The notes beneath the pieces were generated by a model, which had not been told where the DNA came from, ran no database searches, and worked only from the letters and a program-made list of their open reading frames with translations. Of a stretch of DNA of 11,762 bases, positions 1-7,328 are shown piece by piece. Position 1 is the first letter of the stretch. Every line of letters begins with the position of its first letter. The position numbers and the translations under genes are program-made. The stretch spans positions 1-11,762 of the forward strand of contig JBJXHG010000110.1 in assembly GCA_046160865.1 (NCBI GenBank), read 5' to 3'. The DNA comes from JBJXHG01 sp046160865 (GTDB taxonomy: Bacteria; Planctomycetota; UBA1135; GCA-002686595).

Positions 1-821
1 ATGTCGGAGTAGGCCGAGAAGTCGAAGTAGATCTGCAGCGAGTAGCAGACGATGCCGAGCCACGCGAGCGCGGGCGTCAGCTCCGCGCCCGGGATGCCGA
101 ACACGCCGTCGGCGGCTTTCGCGACGATGTTCGCGATCAGCATCTTCTTCGCCAGGCCGATGATGAACCGACGGATGCCGTATGCGAAGCGGGCGCGTCC
201 GTGGTGCCGCTCCGTGATCTGGTCGTCGACGTCGCAGTAGCGCACGATCGGGCCGGCGATCAGTTGCGGGAAGAGCGCGACGTAGAGCGCGAAGTTGATC
301 GGGTTCTGCTGCACGCGGCCGTCGCGTCGATACACGTCGATCACGTACGAGAACGCCTGGAACGTGAAGAACGAGATGCCGATCGGGAGCCGAATCGCGC
401 CCTCGCGCGTGAGGAAGACGGAACTCCAGTGCGACGAGCCGGAGAAAACGCTGCCCGGTCGCGGCAGCGCGGTCTCGATCACATTGGCCCACAGCAAGAC
501 GGCGTTCAGCGTGTCGCGCAGCCAGTCGGCGTACTTGAACGCCACGAGCATGCCGATGTTGAACACCGTGGCCACGACGATCACGCCCTTGCCGCGACCC
601 TGATCGCGCGCGCGGGCGACCCACAGGCCGAACCCGTAGTTGGCGAGGATCGACACGAGCATGATGCTCGCGACGATTTTCTCGCCCCACGCGTAGAAGA
701 AGAGGCTGACGAGCAGCAGCCAGGAGTTGCGCAGCGTGATCGGCGCGCGCAGCAGCGCGTAGTACACCGCTAGCACGATCGGCAGGAACAGGAAGACGAA
801 GATCGCGGAGCTGAACAGCAT
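1..821 (-). CDS. AlgI-type MBOAT O-acyltransferase (partial, C-terminus off window)
   Basis: The frame reads without a stop from an ATG at 821 to the left edge: 273 complete residues, then the first two bases of the next codon. It begins MLFSSAIFVFLFLPIVLAVY and alternates hydrophobic helices with short loops. AlgI-family blocks are plain: PIGISFFTFQAFSYVIDVYR (146-165), FPQLIAGPIVRY (184-195), the GLAKKMLIAN block (222-231) and YSLQIYFDFSAYSD (260-273). Known members are about 450-520 residues and move acyl groups across the inner membrane to a periplasmic SGNH partner that modifies a polysaccharide. The conserved MBOAT histidine lies further downstream and is not in the window, so activity cannot be judged. 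It starts three bases after the MFS stop and is almost certainly co-transcribed with it. The substrate cannot be read from the sequence. The family call is secure. Confidence 0.93.
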   Translation of the reverse strand, partial: MLFSSAIFVFLFLPIVLAVYYALLRAPITLRNSWLLLVSLFFYAWGEKIVASIMLVSILANYGFGLWVARARDQGRGKGVIVVATVFNIGMLVAFKYADWLRDTLNAVLLWANVIETALPRPGSVFSGSSHWSSVFLTREGAIRLPIGISFFTFQAFSYVIDVYRRDGRVQQNPINFALYVALFPQLIAGPIVRYCDVDDQITERHHGRARFAYGIRRFIIGLAKKMLIANIVAKAADGVFGIPGAELTPALAWLGIVCYSLQIYFDFSAYSD

Positions 822-824
822 CGC

Positions 825-2105
825 TCAGGCGGGCTCGGTGGGCGCGACCTTGAGGTCGTCTCGGTCCATCGGGATGAACAAGAGCGTGAGCATACCGGGC
901 ACCGAGCACAGACACACGATCTGGAAGAAGCGCTCGAAGTCGACCGAGCGCACGATCTCGCCGGAGATCCAGTTCGCGACTTGCACGGCCGCCGACATCA
1001 GCGCGGTCGAGATCGCGTAGTGCGCGGCGGGGTAGCGCTCGCCCTGCGTGAGATACATGAGGTAGACCATGTAAGCGGCGAACCCGAAGCCGTAGCCGAA
1101 CTGATCGATCGCGACGAGCCCGCCGATCGGCCACGGTCCGGGGCGCGCGGCGGCGGCCCACACGTACAGCACGTTGGGCACGTTCATCGCGATCACCATC
1201 GGCCAGAACGAGCGACGGATTCCGTTGCGGGCGATCAGTGCGCCGCCGAGCAATCCGCCCGCGATCAATGCTCCGAGGCCGACCGTGCCCTTGATCCACC
1301 CGACTTGCTCCGAAGAGAGTCCGAGTCCGCCGTTCTCCGGCGAGAGCAAGAACGGTCCCGAGTACACCGAGATCATCGACTCGGGCAGGCGGTAGAGCAG
1401 GATGAACGCGAGGATCGCGCCGATGCGCTCGCGCCGGAAGTACGCGCGCAAGATCGGCACGAATGGCGGCCACGTGGCTGCATTGCCCAGCACGTCGCGC
1501 GGTGGACGCGGCAGCACGATCGCCGACACGAGCGCGCCGGCGCCGTAGGCCGCGGCCGCGGCGAAGAACACCGCGCGCCACGTGACACTCTGCGAATGCG
1601 TTCGCTCGAGCGCTCCGGCGACGAGCATCAGCGCGCTCAGCGTGAACCAGCCCGCAACGCGGTAGAAGACCGAGCGCACGCCGACGAACGCCGCTTGGCG
1701 CCTCTCGTCGAGCGCGAGGATGTAGAAGCCGTCCGCAGCGATGTCGAACGTGGCCGACGCGAACGCGACGAACACGAGCGCACCGAGTGTCCACGGCAGG
1801 AACGACGTGCTCGCCGCGCCGAGTGCCGTGGCGCACAAGCCGGCGAAGATCGCCGCTTGGCACACGCGGATCCACGCGCGCTTCGTCGAGCGCACCTCGA
1901 CGAGCGGGCTCCATAGCGCCTTGATCGTCCACGGCGTGCGCAAGAGGCTCATCCAGCCGCCGATGTCGCCGAGCGCGACACCCATCTTCGTGAAGAAGTT
2001 GGTCGCGAGCTCCTGCACGACGAACAGCGGCAGCCCTTGCAGGAAGTAGAGGATGGGCACGAACCGCCACGGGCTCGGCGTTCCTTCCTCGCGGCGTCGC
2101 GCCAT
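825..2105 (-). CDS. MFS transporter of the AmpG / acetyl-CoA transporter-like group
   Basis: This is a 426-residue integral membrane protein with about 12 predicted helices. It starts MARRREEGTPSPWRFVPILY. Family-like blocks are YFLQGLPLFVV (20-30), PWTIKALWSPLVE (58-70), ATFDIAADGFYI (118-129) and DQFGYGFGFAAYMVYLMYLT (334-353). These resemble AmpG permeases (anhydro-muropeptide import) and the related acetyl-CoA transporters (SLC33/AT-1). No soluble domain is visible. The gene lies 71 bases after the SGNH gene and three bases before the MBOAT gene, so the operon encloses it. The 71-base gap holds a 5-bp GC hairpin (2144-2148 with 2152-2156) without a T-run, so I do not call a terminator. 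Inferred roles are supply of an acyl donor, export of a glycan intermediate, or muropeptide recycling; the sequence does not decide among them. Membrane-transporter assignment is strong and AmpG-like assignment good. Confidence 0.85.
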   Translation of the reverse strand: MARRREEGTPSPWRFVPILYFLQGLPLFVVQELATNFFTKMGVALGDIGGWMSLLRTPWTIKALWSPLVEVRSTKRAWIRVCQAAIFAGLCATALGAASTSFLPWTLGALVFVAFASATFDIAADGFYILALDERRQAAFVGVRSVFYRVAGWFTLSALMLVAGALERTHSQSVTWRAVFFAAAAAYGAGALVSAIVLPRPPRDVLGNAATWPPFVPILRAYFRRERIGAILAFILLYRLPESMISVYSGPFLLSPENGGLGLSSEQVGWIKGTVGLGALIAGGLLGGALIARNGIRRSFWPMVIAMNVPNVLYVWAAAARPGPWPIGGLVAIDQFGYGFGFAAYMVYLMYLTQGERYPAAHYAISTALMSAAVQVANWISGEIVRSVDFERFFQIVCLCSVPGMLTLLFIPMDRDDLKVAPTEPA

Positions 2106-2176
2106 CGCCGCAAGCTAGCGGCCCGCGGCGGCGAGTGCGACGGGCGCCTTCGGCGCGCACGGGCTGCCGAGCTTCG

Positions 2177-3784
2177 TCAACGCGCGCGCGATTCGACCGC
2201 GAGCACCGACAGCGCGCGGATCGCGTAGGCCGCGGGTTTGCTCGCGACGAGGAAGTAAAATGGAGCGTGCGCCTCGGCCTCTGTGAAGCGCAGCTCGAAG
2301 GTGTTCGTGCCGGCTTCGAGCAGCGCCCAGCGGTAGTTCGTGCGCAGGTAGTCGGCGTCGCCGTCGCGCTTGAAGTAGATCTGCACGCAACCCGGCACGC
2401 GCGTCTCGATCTCGGCGCGCACCACGATGTCGCTGCCTTCGATGGTTTCGATCGCGGGCAAGTAGAAGCGTCCGGTGCCGCCCTCGGCTCGCACGAGCGC
2501 GCGCGGCACGTCGGGCCCGGCTTGGAACGCGATTTCGGTGCCGGGCGAGGCGCGCAGCGTGCTCGCCGCTTGCGCGAGATCGAGGCGGAAGAGTTCGCGC
2601 TGCGTGACGTCCGGCGCGCGCTCGGCGGGCTCGATCTCGTTGGAGACGAAGTCCTCCGCGAGCCACGTGTACAGGATGCGCTCGACGTAGAGCTCGATCA
2701 CGACGTCGGGTTTCGCGCGGGCGATGAAGTCCACGTCGAAGTGCGGCACCTGCTGGCACGCGAGCGAGCGAAAGACCGTCGAGAGGAGCTCGTTCGTCAC
2801 GCCTCCGAACGAGTCGTGCAAGATCACCCCGCGCGGCAGGTCCTCGCGCGGCAGCGTGAACACGCGCACTTGCCCGGCACCTTGTCCCATCGACACCGCC
2901 GCCAGCGCGCCGCGACCGGGCGGCGGCACGTACAGCATCGAGCGCTGCGTCAGCAAGTCGCCGATGTACATGCGGTCGGCCCACGAATCGCCGTGGTCCT
3001 TGGCCTCGAGGAGCACGAGCTCCTCGCGCGGGATCGGTTGGATCGCGGGGAAGTGCGCGCGCAGCGCCGCGACGATCCCGCGGTATGCGGCATCGTGCCC
3101 GCGGCCGTTCCAGTGCGTGCCGAGCGGAACGTAGGTGTAGTCGCCGGGCGTGTCCGCACGCCGCTCCGCCTGCAGCGCGGGCGTCAAGTCGACCACCGGC
3201 AGATCCGGCCGCGCGCGCAGCGCCTCCATCATCTGCTCGCGCCGCGTCGGACCGATGCGGTTGAAGCGGTCGGCGACGAGCTCGGGGTAGATCGTCTCCT
3301 TGTTGGGCGACAGCACGACCAAATAGCGGATGCCGCGCTGCGCGAGGTAATCGCGGCGCGCGGTCCACATGTCGAGCCAGCGCGTGATCTCCTCGTCGGT
3401 GAGCGGCTCGATGCCGCGGTAGATCGGCACGCTGTGGTCGAGCGTCAGGAAGAGCCACTGGTCCTTGCCCATTTCCATGTGCGGTGTGGCAGAGATGCCG
3501 AGCCCGAACACTTGGACGATCGAGTGGCAGCGCAGGAACCAGTCGCGCAAGCCGAACGTGTCGTTGAAGTGCTTCTCGGCGCGCTCGGGGAACACCGAGA
3601 GCGACCACAGCCCGTGCGGCCACTCCGGCATCTTGGCCGCCTCGCGCAGCTCGGGTGCGGGACTGCGCGCAAGCGCCGGACGCACGAACACGTCGACCCA
3701 CGGCACGAGCAGCGCGAGCAAGAACGCGAGCGAGAGCGGGGCGTCCAGACGTCGGGGGCGGATGTCTTGCGGTGCGGAGCTCAT
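2177..3784 (-). CDS. AlgJ/AlgX-like SGNH acyltransferase with added C-terminal domain
   Basis: The product has 535 residues. One hydrophobic segment (about 17-36, LSLAFLLALLVPWVDVFVRP) looks like a signal anchor that places the rest in the periplasm. Family blocks follow in order: FNDTFGLRDWFLR (73-85), MGKDQWLFL (105-113), LVVLSPNKETIYPELV (155-170), YVPLGTHWNGRGH (218-230), LHDSFGG (322-328) and IELYVERIL (363-371). His224 and Ser325 match the catalytic His and Ser. The usual Asp of the DTHW motif is Gly222. Residues about 395-535 form an extra, probably beta-rich, region that could be carbohydrate-binding as in AlgX; that is inference. Family members transfer acetyl from an MBOAT partner to polysaccharide, which fits the MBOAT gene two genes downstream. 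ATG 3784 is chosen because the anchor follows it directly and a promoter ends about 20 bases upstream. No Shine-Dalgarno sequence is visible. Acyl donor and glycan are unknown. Confidence 0.88.
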   Translation of the reverse strand: MSSAPQDIRPRRLDAPLSLAFLLALLVPWVDVFVRPALARSPAPELREAAKMPEWPHGLWSLSVFPERAEKHFNDTFGLRDWFLRCHSIVQVFGLGISATPHMEMGKDQWLFLTLDHSVPIYRGIEPLTDEEITRWLDMWTARRDYLAQRGIRYLVVLSPNKETIYPELVADRFNRIGPTRREQMMEALRARPDLPVVDLTPALQAERRADTPGDYTYVPLGTHWNGRGHDAAYRGIVAALRAHFPAIQPIPREELVLLEAKDHGDSWADRMYIGDLLTQRSMLYVPPPGRGALAAVSMGQGAGQVRVFTLPREDLPRGVILHDSFGGVTNELLSTVFRSLACQQVPHFDVDFIARAKPDVVIELYVERILYTWLAEDFVSNEIEPAERAPDVTQRELFRLDLAQAASTLRASPGTEIAFQAGPDVPRALVRAEGGTGRFYLPAIETIEGSDIVVRAEIETRVPGCVQIYFKRDGDADYLRTNYRWALLEAGTNTFELRFTEAEAHAPFYFLVASKPAAYAIRALSVLAVESRAR

Positions 3785-3805
3785 CGTGGCTGCGGCGAGC
3801 CATCC

Positions 3806-3834
3806 ATTGCACTCGAATGCCGACGCGGAGTGAA
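3806..3834 (-). promoter_or_regulatory. Predicted sigma-70-like promoter for the acylation operon
   Basis: On the minus strand TTCACT (3834-3829) and TGCAAT (3811-3806) are separated by 17 bases, each matching four of six consensus positions. The -10 overlaps GTGCAATGGA (3812-3803), whose first eight bases fit the GTGCNATG motif seen before two other genes here. Transcription would begin near 3799, about 15 bases before the ATG at 3784. Prediction by eye only. Confidence 0.45.
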
Positions 3835-3886
3835 GACGCTGAATCGCGGTCGCAGAAGGAGGTGATGCGAGATCCGGGCGAGGCCG

Positions 3887-3914
3887 CTTTCGATGCGGCC
3901 CCGCATTTTGAAAG
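3887..3914. other. Imperfect dyad in the divergent region
   Basis: CTTTC (3887-3891) pairs with GAAAG (3910-3914), and ATGCGG (3893-3898) pairs with CCGCAT (3901-3906), separated by a small internal bulge. The centre is only two bases, so as DNA it looks more like an operator-type dyad than a stable RNA hairpin. It lies between the two outward-facing promoters. No regulator can be named. Confidence 0.35.
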
Positions 3915-4067
3915 GTGCTCTGAGATTGCCCTGCACGCGAGGTGCGCTTACCGTTCTATGCCCTGAATCCGCAGCTCGCCTTGGCCGAGCTCGTCCCCGC
4001 CAAGGAAACGGTGGCCGGACGAGCGCGCGGCGCGGGCGCGGCGCAGGCGACTCCGAGCTCCTCGCGC

Positions 4068-5438
4068 ATGCCCTCCGCCGTAGAAAAGCACCTCCCGCGC
4101 ATCGCCATCGTCGGTCGCCCGAACGTCGGCAAGTCGACGCTGGCGAACCGGATGTGCGGCAGCCGCGTGTCGATCGTCGAGCCGACCGCCGGCGTCACGC
4201 GCGATCGCGTTGCCGTCGCTGCGCAGCTGCGCACGGGACTCGGCGAGCGCTGGGTCGAGATCATCGACACGGGCGGGATCGGGATCGTCGACCGCGACGA
4301 TCTGTCCGCGCAGGTCGAGGAGCAGGTGGAGCTCGCGCTCCAGACCGCGGACATCGTGCTGTGGCTCGTGGACGTGCGCGACGGCACCACGCCGCTCGAT
4401 CAAGAAGTCGGGCGCCGCTTGCGCGGCATCCCGCTGCCCGTGCTGCTCGTCGTCAACAAGGTCGAGGGCCAAAAGCTCGCGTGGGACGTCGACGCGTTCC
4501 GTCGACTCGGCGCCGCCGAGGGTCCGTTCGCGATCAGCGCGCAGAACGGCGAGGGACTCGAGCCGCTCTACCTGCGCATCGCCGAGCTCCTGCCGCCGGG
4601 CAGCGCCACGGAGAACGCGCCGCGACAACCGGTGATGAAGCTCGCCGTCGTCGGCCAGCGCAACGCCGGCAAGTCGACGCTGATCAACGCCTTCGCGCGC
4701 GAGGAGCGCATGCTCGTGTCGGAGATCCCGGGCACGACGCGCGACGCGGTCGACGTCGTGTTCGAGCGCGACGGCGAGACGTTCGTGGCGATCGACACGG
4801 CCGGCATCCGCAAGAAGAAGAGCCACCAGGACGCCATCGAGTTCTTCTCGGATGCGCGCTCCCACAAGAGCATCCGCCGCGCGGACGTCGTCGTGCTGCT
4901 CTTCGACGTCACGCGCCCGCTCGCCGCGATCGACAAGACGCTCGCGCGCTACGTCGTCGACCACTACAAGCCCGTGATCCTGGGCGCGAACAAGTGGGAC
5001 CTCGTCGAAGGGCTCGGCCCCGACGACTTCCGCGCCTACATCGCGCAGGAGCTGCCGTCGCTGTCGTTCGCTCCGATCAGCTTCCTGTCCGCCAAAGAAG
5101 GCAAAGGCGTCGAATCGACGTTGACGCTCGCACGCGAGCTCTTCGTGCAGGCGCAGGCGCGCGTGACGACCGGCGAGCTGAACCGCGTGCTGACACGCGC
5201 GCTCGACGCGCGTTCTCCGACGAAGGGCGGTCACGCCGTGCGCATCAAGTACGCGACGCAAGTCTCGGTCTCGCCGCCGACGTTCGTGCTCTTCGTCAAC
5301 GACAAGAAGCACTTGAACAAGGACTACGTGCGCTACCTCTCGAACCGCTTGCGCGAGGAGCTCGTCTTTCGCGAGGTTCCCGTACGCATCGTGCTGCGGG
5401 ACAAGAACACGCCCGACGCGGAGGCGGGCGACGCATGA
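4068..5438 (+). CDS. der: Ribosome-associated GTPase Der (EngA)
   Basis: Der is a tandem-GTPase protein needed for late assembly of the 50S ribosomal subunit; it acts in the cytoplasm. The 456-residue length is typical. G domain 1 has GRPNVGKST (16-24), DTGG (67-70) and NKVE (130-133). G domain 2 has GQRNAGKST (196-204), DTAG (243-246), NKWD (308-311) and SAKEG (341-345). A KH-like C-terminal domain covers about 353-447, with FVNDKKHLNKDYVRYLSNRL inside it. The oddity is NKVE where NKxD is usual in domain 1. I chose ATG 4068 because GTPase domain 1 begins ten residues later, as in most Der proteins. The frame stays open upstream to GTG 3942, and GTG 4011 has AAGGA four bases before it, so a longer N-terminus is possible. 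Its stop overlaps the next gene as ATGA. The function call is very secure. Confidence 0.97.
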   Translation: MPSAVEKHLPRIAIVGRPNVGKSTLANRMCGSRVSIVEPTAGVTRDRVAVAAQLRTGLGERWVEIIDTGGIGIVDRDDLSAQVEEQVELALQTADIVLWLVDVRDGTTPLDQEVGRRLRGIPLPVLLVVNKVEGQKLAWDVDAFRRLGAAEGPFAISAQNGEGLEPLYLRIAELLPPGSATENAPRQPVMKLAVVGQRNAGKSTLINAFAREERMLVSEIPGTTRDAVDVVFERDGETFVAIDTAGIRKKKSHQDAIEFFSDARSHKSIRRADVVVLLFDVTRPLAAIDKTLARYVVDHYKPVILGANKWDLVEGLGPDDFRAYIAQELPSLSFAPISFLSAKEGKGVESTLTLARELFVQAQARVTTGELNRVLTRALDARSPTKGGHAVRIKYATQVSVSPPTFVLFVNDKKHLNKDYVRYLSNRLREELVFREVPVRIVLRDKNTPDAEAGDA

Positions 5439-5956
5439 GCGCGACTCGACCCGTGCCGTGGCTGCGCGCGCTCGCGCTCTTCTGCTTGGTCTGCGCGAGC
5501 GGCTGCATGTCGAGCCGTCCGGAGCCCGGGTGGGTGCGCGCGCCCGTGGTGCCCGCGAGCGACCGCGTGCTGTGGGAGGTGACCGCGCTCGCGCTCGAGA
5601 AGACCGGCTTTCCGATCGGCTCGGGCTTCGAGCCGGGATCGCGCAGTGGCACTTCCGGCTGGCGTATGTCGCTCGCGCCGTTCAAGGGCAAGGGCTTTCG
5701 CGAGCAGTGCGTCGTGCGCTTCGCGCCGAGCGGGCCCGACGATTTGACCGCCGAGGTGCGCGTGATCCGTGACAAGAACGACGACGTGTCGCATCCGCTC
5801 GATCCGTCGTACGCCGACTGGAAGCCCGAGCCCGACAACGTCGTGCGCGCGCAGATCGTGCTGCAGTACATCCAGTCGATGCTCGGCACGCCGGCGATGA
5901 ACCAAGGCCGTCCCGCGACGAGCCCGGCTTCCGCGCCGGCGCGTGCGAATGGTTGA
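5435..5956 (+). CDS. Small putative lipoprotein, unknown function
   Basis: The 173-residue protein has a short basic start, a hydrophobic stretch (10-20, LRALALFCLVC) and ASGC ending at Cys24. That reads as a lipoprotein signal with an acceptable though not ideal lipobox (Ala instead of Leu at -3). The mature part has no domain I can name. It is rich in aromatic and charged patches, such as LAPFKGKGFREQCVVRF (about 82-98) and PSYADWKPEPDNVVRAQIVL, and probably folds as a small alpha/beta domain ending in a low-complexity Ala/Pro tail. Its ATG overlaps the der stop (ATGA, 5435-5438) and its stop overlaps the start of the next glycosyltransferase, so it is translationally coupled on both sides. 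An outer-membrane or periplasmic role in envelope assembly is possible from context only. Real-gene status is well supported by frame, signal and spacing. Confidence 0.8.
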   Translation: MSATRPVPWLRALALFCLVCASGCMSSRPEPGWVRAPVVPASDRVLWEVTALALEKTGFPIGSGFEPGSRSGTSGWRMSLAPFKGKGFREQCVVRFAPSGPDDLTAEVRVIRDKNDDVSHPLDPSYADWKPEPDNVVRAQIVLQYIQSMLGTPAMNQGRPATSPASAPARANG

Positions 5957-7319
5957 CGGCGCGGCACGAGCGCGTTCGGTGCCTTCCGAGCTTCCGCGGC
6001 GCGTGCTCGACGTCACGCTGCGGGCGGGCGCGGGCGCGCACGCCGAGTTGCTCGCGTTCCACCGCCAGCGCGGTGACGAGCTGCGCACCGTGGACGCGTC
6101 CGCGCACGTGCGCGGTGCGATCGGATCGAGCTTCGAGATCGTGGCGCTCCTGCGCCGTGAGCTCGCCGCGTACCGTCCGGAACTCGTCTACGCGCCCGAT
6201 CTCGCGCACGAGGACGCGCACGCGCGCGCGCTCGCGCACGCGCTCGCCGCGGCCGCGGCTGCGGCGCCCTGCCCGTCGGCGCTCGCGCTCTTGTACGGTG
6301 GCGAGGGCGACGTCGCGTTCGAGGGGACGGAGGCTCGCTTCCGGCGCGCGGACAGCGCGCAGTTGCTCGCGCTCGCGCGCGCCCGGCGCAGCAAGGACTT
6401 GCCGCGAGCGACGGCCGTCGTTTCGACCTGGAACAAGAAGGAAGACGTGCGCGCCAACCTGGACGGCTTGCGCTCGCAGACCTTGCCGTTCGCGGAGATC
6501 GTCGTCGTCGACAACTCGAGCGGCGACGGTACGGCCGAGATGATCGCGCGCGACTATCCCGACGTGCGCTTGATCGTGATGCCGCACAGCCGCTACGGCG
6601 CGTGCGAGACGTTCAACATCGGCTTCGCGTCCGCGCAGACGGAGCTCACGGCGATCCTCGACGACGACATCGTGATGCCGCCGGAGTGGCTCGAGCGCGC
6701 GACACGCCGCATCGCCCGCGAGCCGCCTACGACGGCCGTCCTGTCCACGCAAGTGATCGAGCCGGACATGCCCGCGAGCTACCGCGATTCGCCGCACGTC
6801 AACACGGAGCGCTACATGTCGACGTTCCGCGGCTGCGCGTCGCTCGCGCGCAGCAAGGCGCTGCGCGAGGCGGAGTACTACGACGAGCGCTTGTTCATCT
6901 ACGGCAACGAGCGCGATCTGACGTGCCGCCTGCTGAACCTCGGCTACCGCGTGCTGCAGTACCCGGAGGCGTCCGTGTTCCACAAGACGCCGTTCGGCAT
7001 CAAGATGGGCAAGCGCAGCTTGTACTACCACGCGCGCAACGCGTGGCTCTCGATGCTGAAGTACGCGCCGCTGTCGGATCTCTTGCGCATGCCGTGGCTC
7101 GTCTTCAGCAAGGTCGTGCTGCGCGGCTCGAAGAAGGAAGCCGAGGGCACCGTGACCGACGCGGTGGGCACGATCGGCATCGGAAAGTCGCTGCGCGAGA
7201 CCCCCGGAGCTTGGTGGGTGGTGATGCGCGCGGCGTGGAACGTCTTGCTCAACGTGCCGTACTGCCTGAAGCATCGTCGTCCCGTGCGCGCGCAGGACTT
7301 CGAGCTCCCGCTGCACTGA
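5949..7319 (+). CDS. GT2 family glycosyltransferase with N-terminal extension
   Basis: The 456-residue protein has a GT-A fold glycosyltransferase domain at about 154-350. Visible blocks are TAVVSTWNKKEDVRANL (155-171), the nucleotide-sugar loop VVVDNSSGDGT (185-195), and the metal-binding AILDDDIVMPPEWL (235-248, Asp238-240). RLFIYGNERDLTCRLLNLGY (314-333) aligns with the usual acceptor/base motif, but the ED pair reads ERD. This resembles rhamnosyltransferase-like GT2 enzymes that add a sugar to lipid-linked or surface glycans at the cytoplasmic membrane. Residues 1-150 precede the GT2 fold, look globular, include an Ala-rich helix (about 92-107) and match nothing I recognise. ATG 5949 overlaps the lipoprotein stop by eight bases; GTG 5943 or GTG 5979 are alternatives. 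The next gene starts nine bases later. Family assignment is strong; sugar and acceptor are unknown. Confidence 0.92.
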   Translation: MVDGAARARSVPSELPRRVLDVTLRAGAGAHAELLAFHRQRGDELRTVDASAHVRGAIGSSFEIVALLRRELAAYRPELVYAPDLAHEDAHARALAHALAAAAAAAPCPSALALLYGGEGDVAFEGTEARFRRADSAQLLALARARRSKDLPRATAVVSTWNKKEDVRANLDGLRSQTLPFAEIVVVDNSSGDGTAEMIARDYPDVRLIVMPHSRYGACETFNIGFASAQTELTAILDDDIVMPPEWLERATRRIAREPPTTAVLSTQVIEPDMPASYRDSPHVNTERYMSTFRGCASLARSKALREAEYYDERLFIYGNERDLTCRLLNLGYRVLQYPEASVFHKTPFGIKMGKRSLYYHARNAWLSMLKYAPLSDLLRMPWLVFSKVVLRGSKKEAEGTVTDAVGTIGIGKSLRETPGAWWVVMRAAWNVLLNVPYCLKHRRPVRAQDFELPLH

Positions 7320-7328
7320 GCGCGGCCG

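Larger units (their letters stand above)
3785..4067. other. Divergent intergenic region between acylation operon and der
   Basis: This 283-base non-coding stretch separates two divergent operons and contains the most AT-rich patch of its surroundings (about 3905-3927 and 3949-3960). Reading left to right it holds the predicted minus-strand promoter (3806-3834), a perfect AAGGAGGTGAT (3856-3866), an imperfect dyad (3887-3914) and CGTTCTATGCC (3952-3962). That last site resembles the extended -10 sites of this window but has no matching -35. It could start der about 100 bases before its ATG. A 33-codon frame from ATG 3865 to TGA 3966 exists, but its start lies only two bases from the AGG core, so I do not call it a gene. 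Confidence 0.5.

Noticed and set aside
2144..2156. Intrinsic terminator between the AlgJ-like and MFS genes
   Set aside because: The stem is only 5 bp, no T-run follows on the transcribed strand, and the operon appears continuous.
2135..3865. 576-codon plus-strand frame opposite the AlgJ-like gene
   Set aside because: It is antisense to a gene with clear family motifs, and its translation is Arg/Ala/His/Asp-rich without any recognisable block. It arises from the G/C third-position bias.
3865..3966. 33-residue leader peptide after the perfect Shine-Dalgarno match
   Set aside because: The ATG is only two bases from the AGG core, too close for normal initiation, and the peptide shows no attenuator-like codon run.
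3948..5312. 454-codon minus-strand frame opposite der
   Set aside because: It is entirely antisense to der, with charged repetitive composition and no motif.
3893..5434. Frame upstream of the small lipoprotein joined to it as a 687-residue protein
   Set aside because: The upstream part runs out of frame across der and is Arg-rich noise. The lipoprotein signal begins at ATG 5435.
5682..7316. 544-codon minus-strand frame opposite the first GT2 gene
   Set aside because: It is antisense to a convincing glycosyltransferase, has low-complexity Arg/Ala/His composition, and runs across two coding genes.
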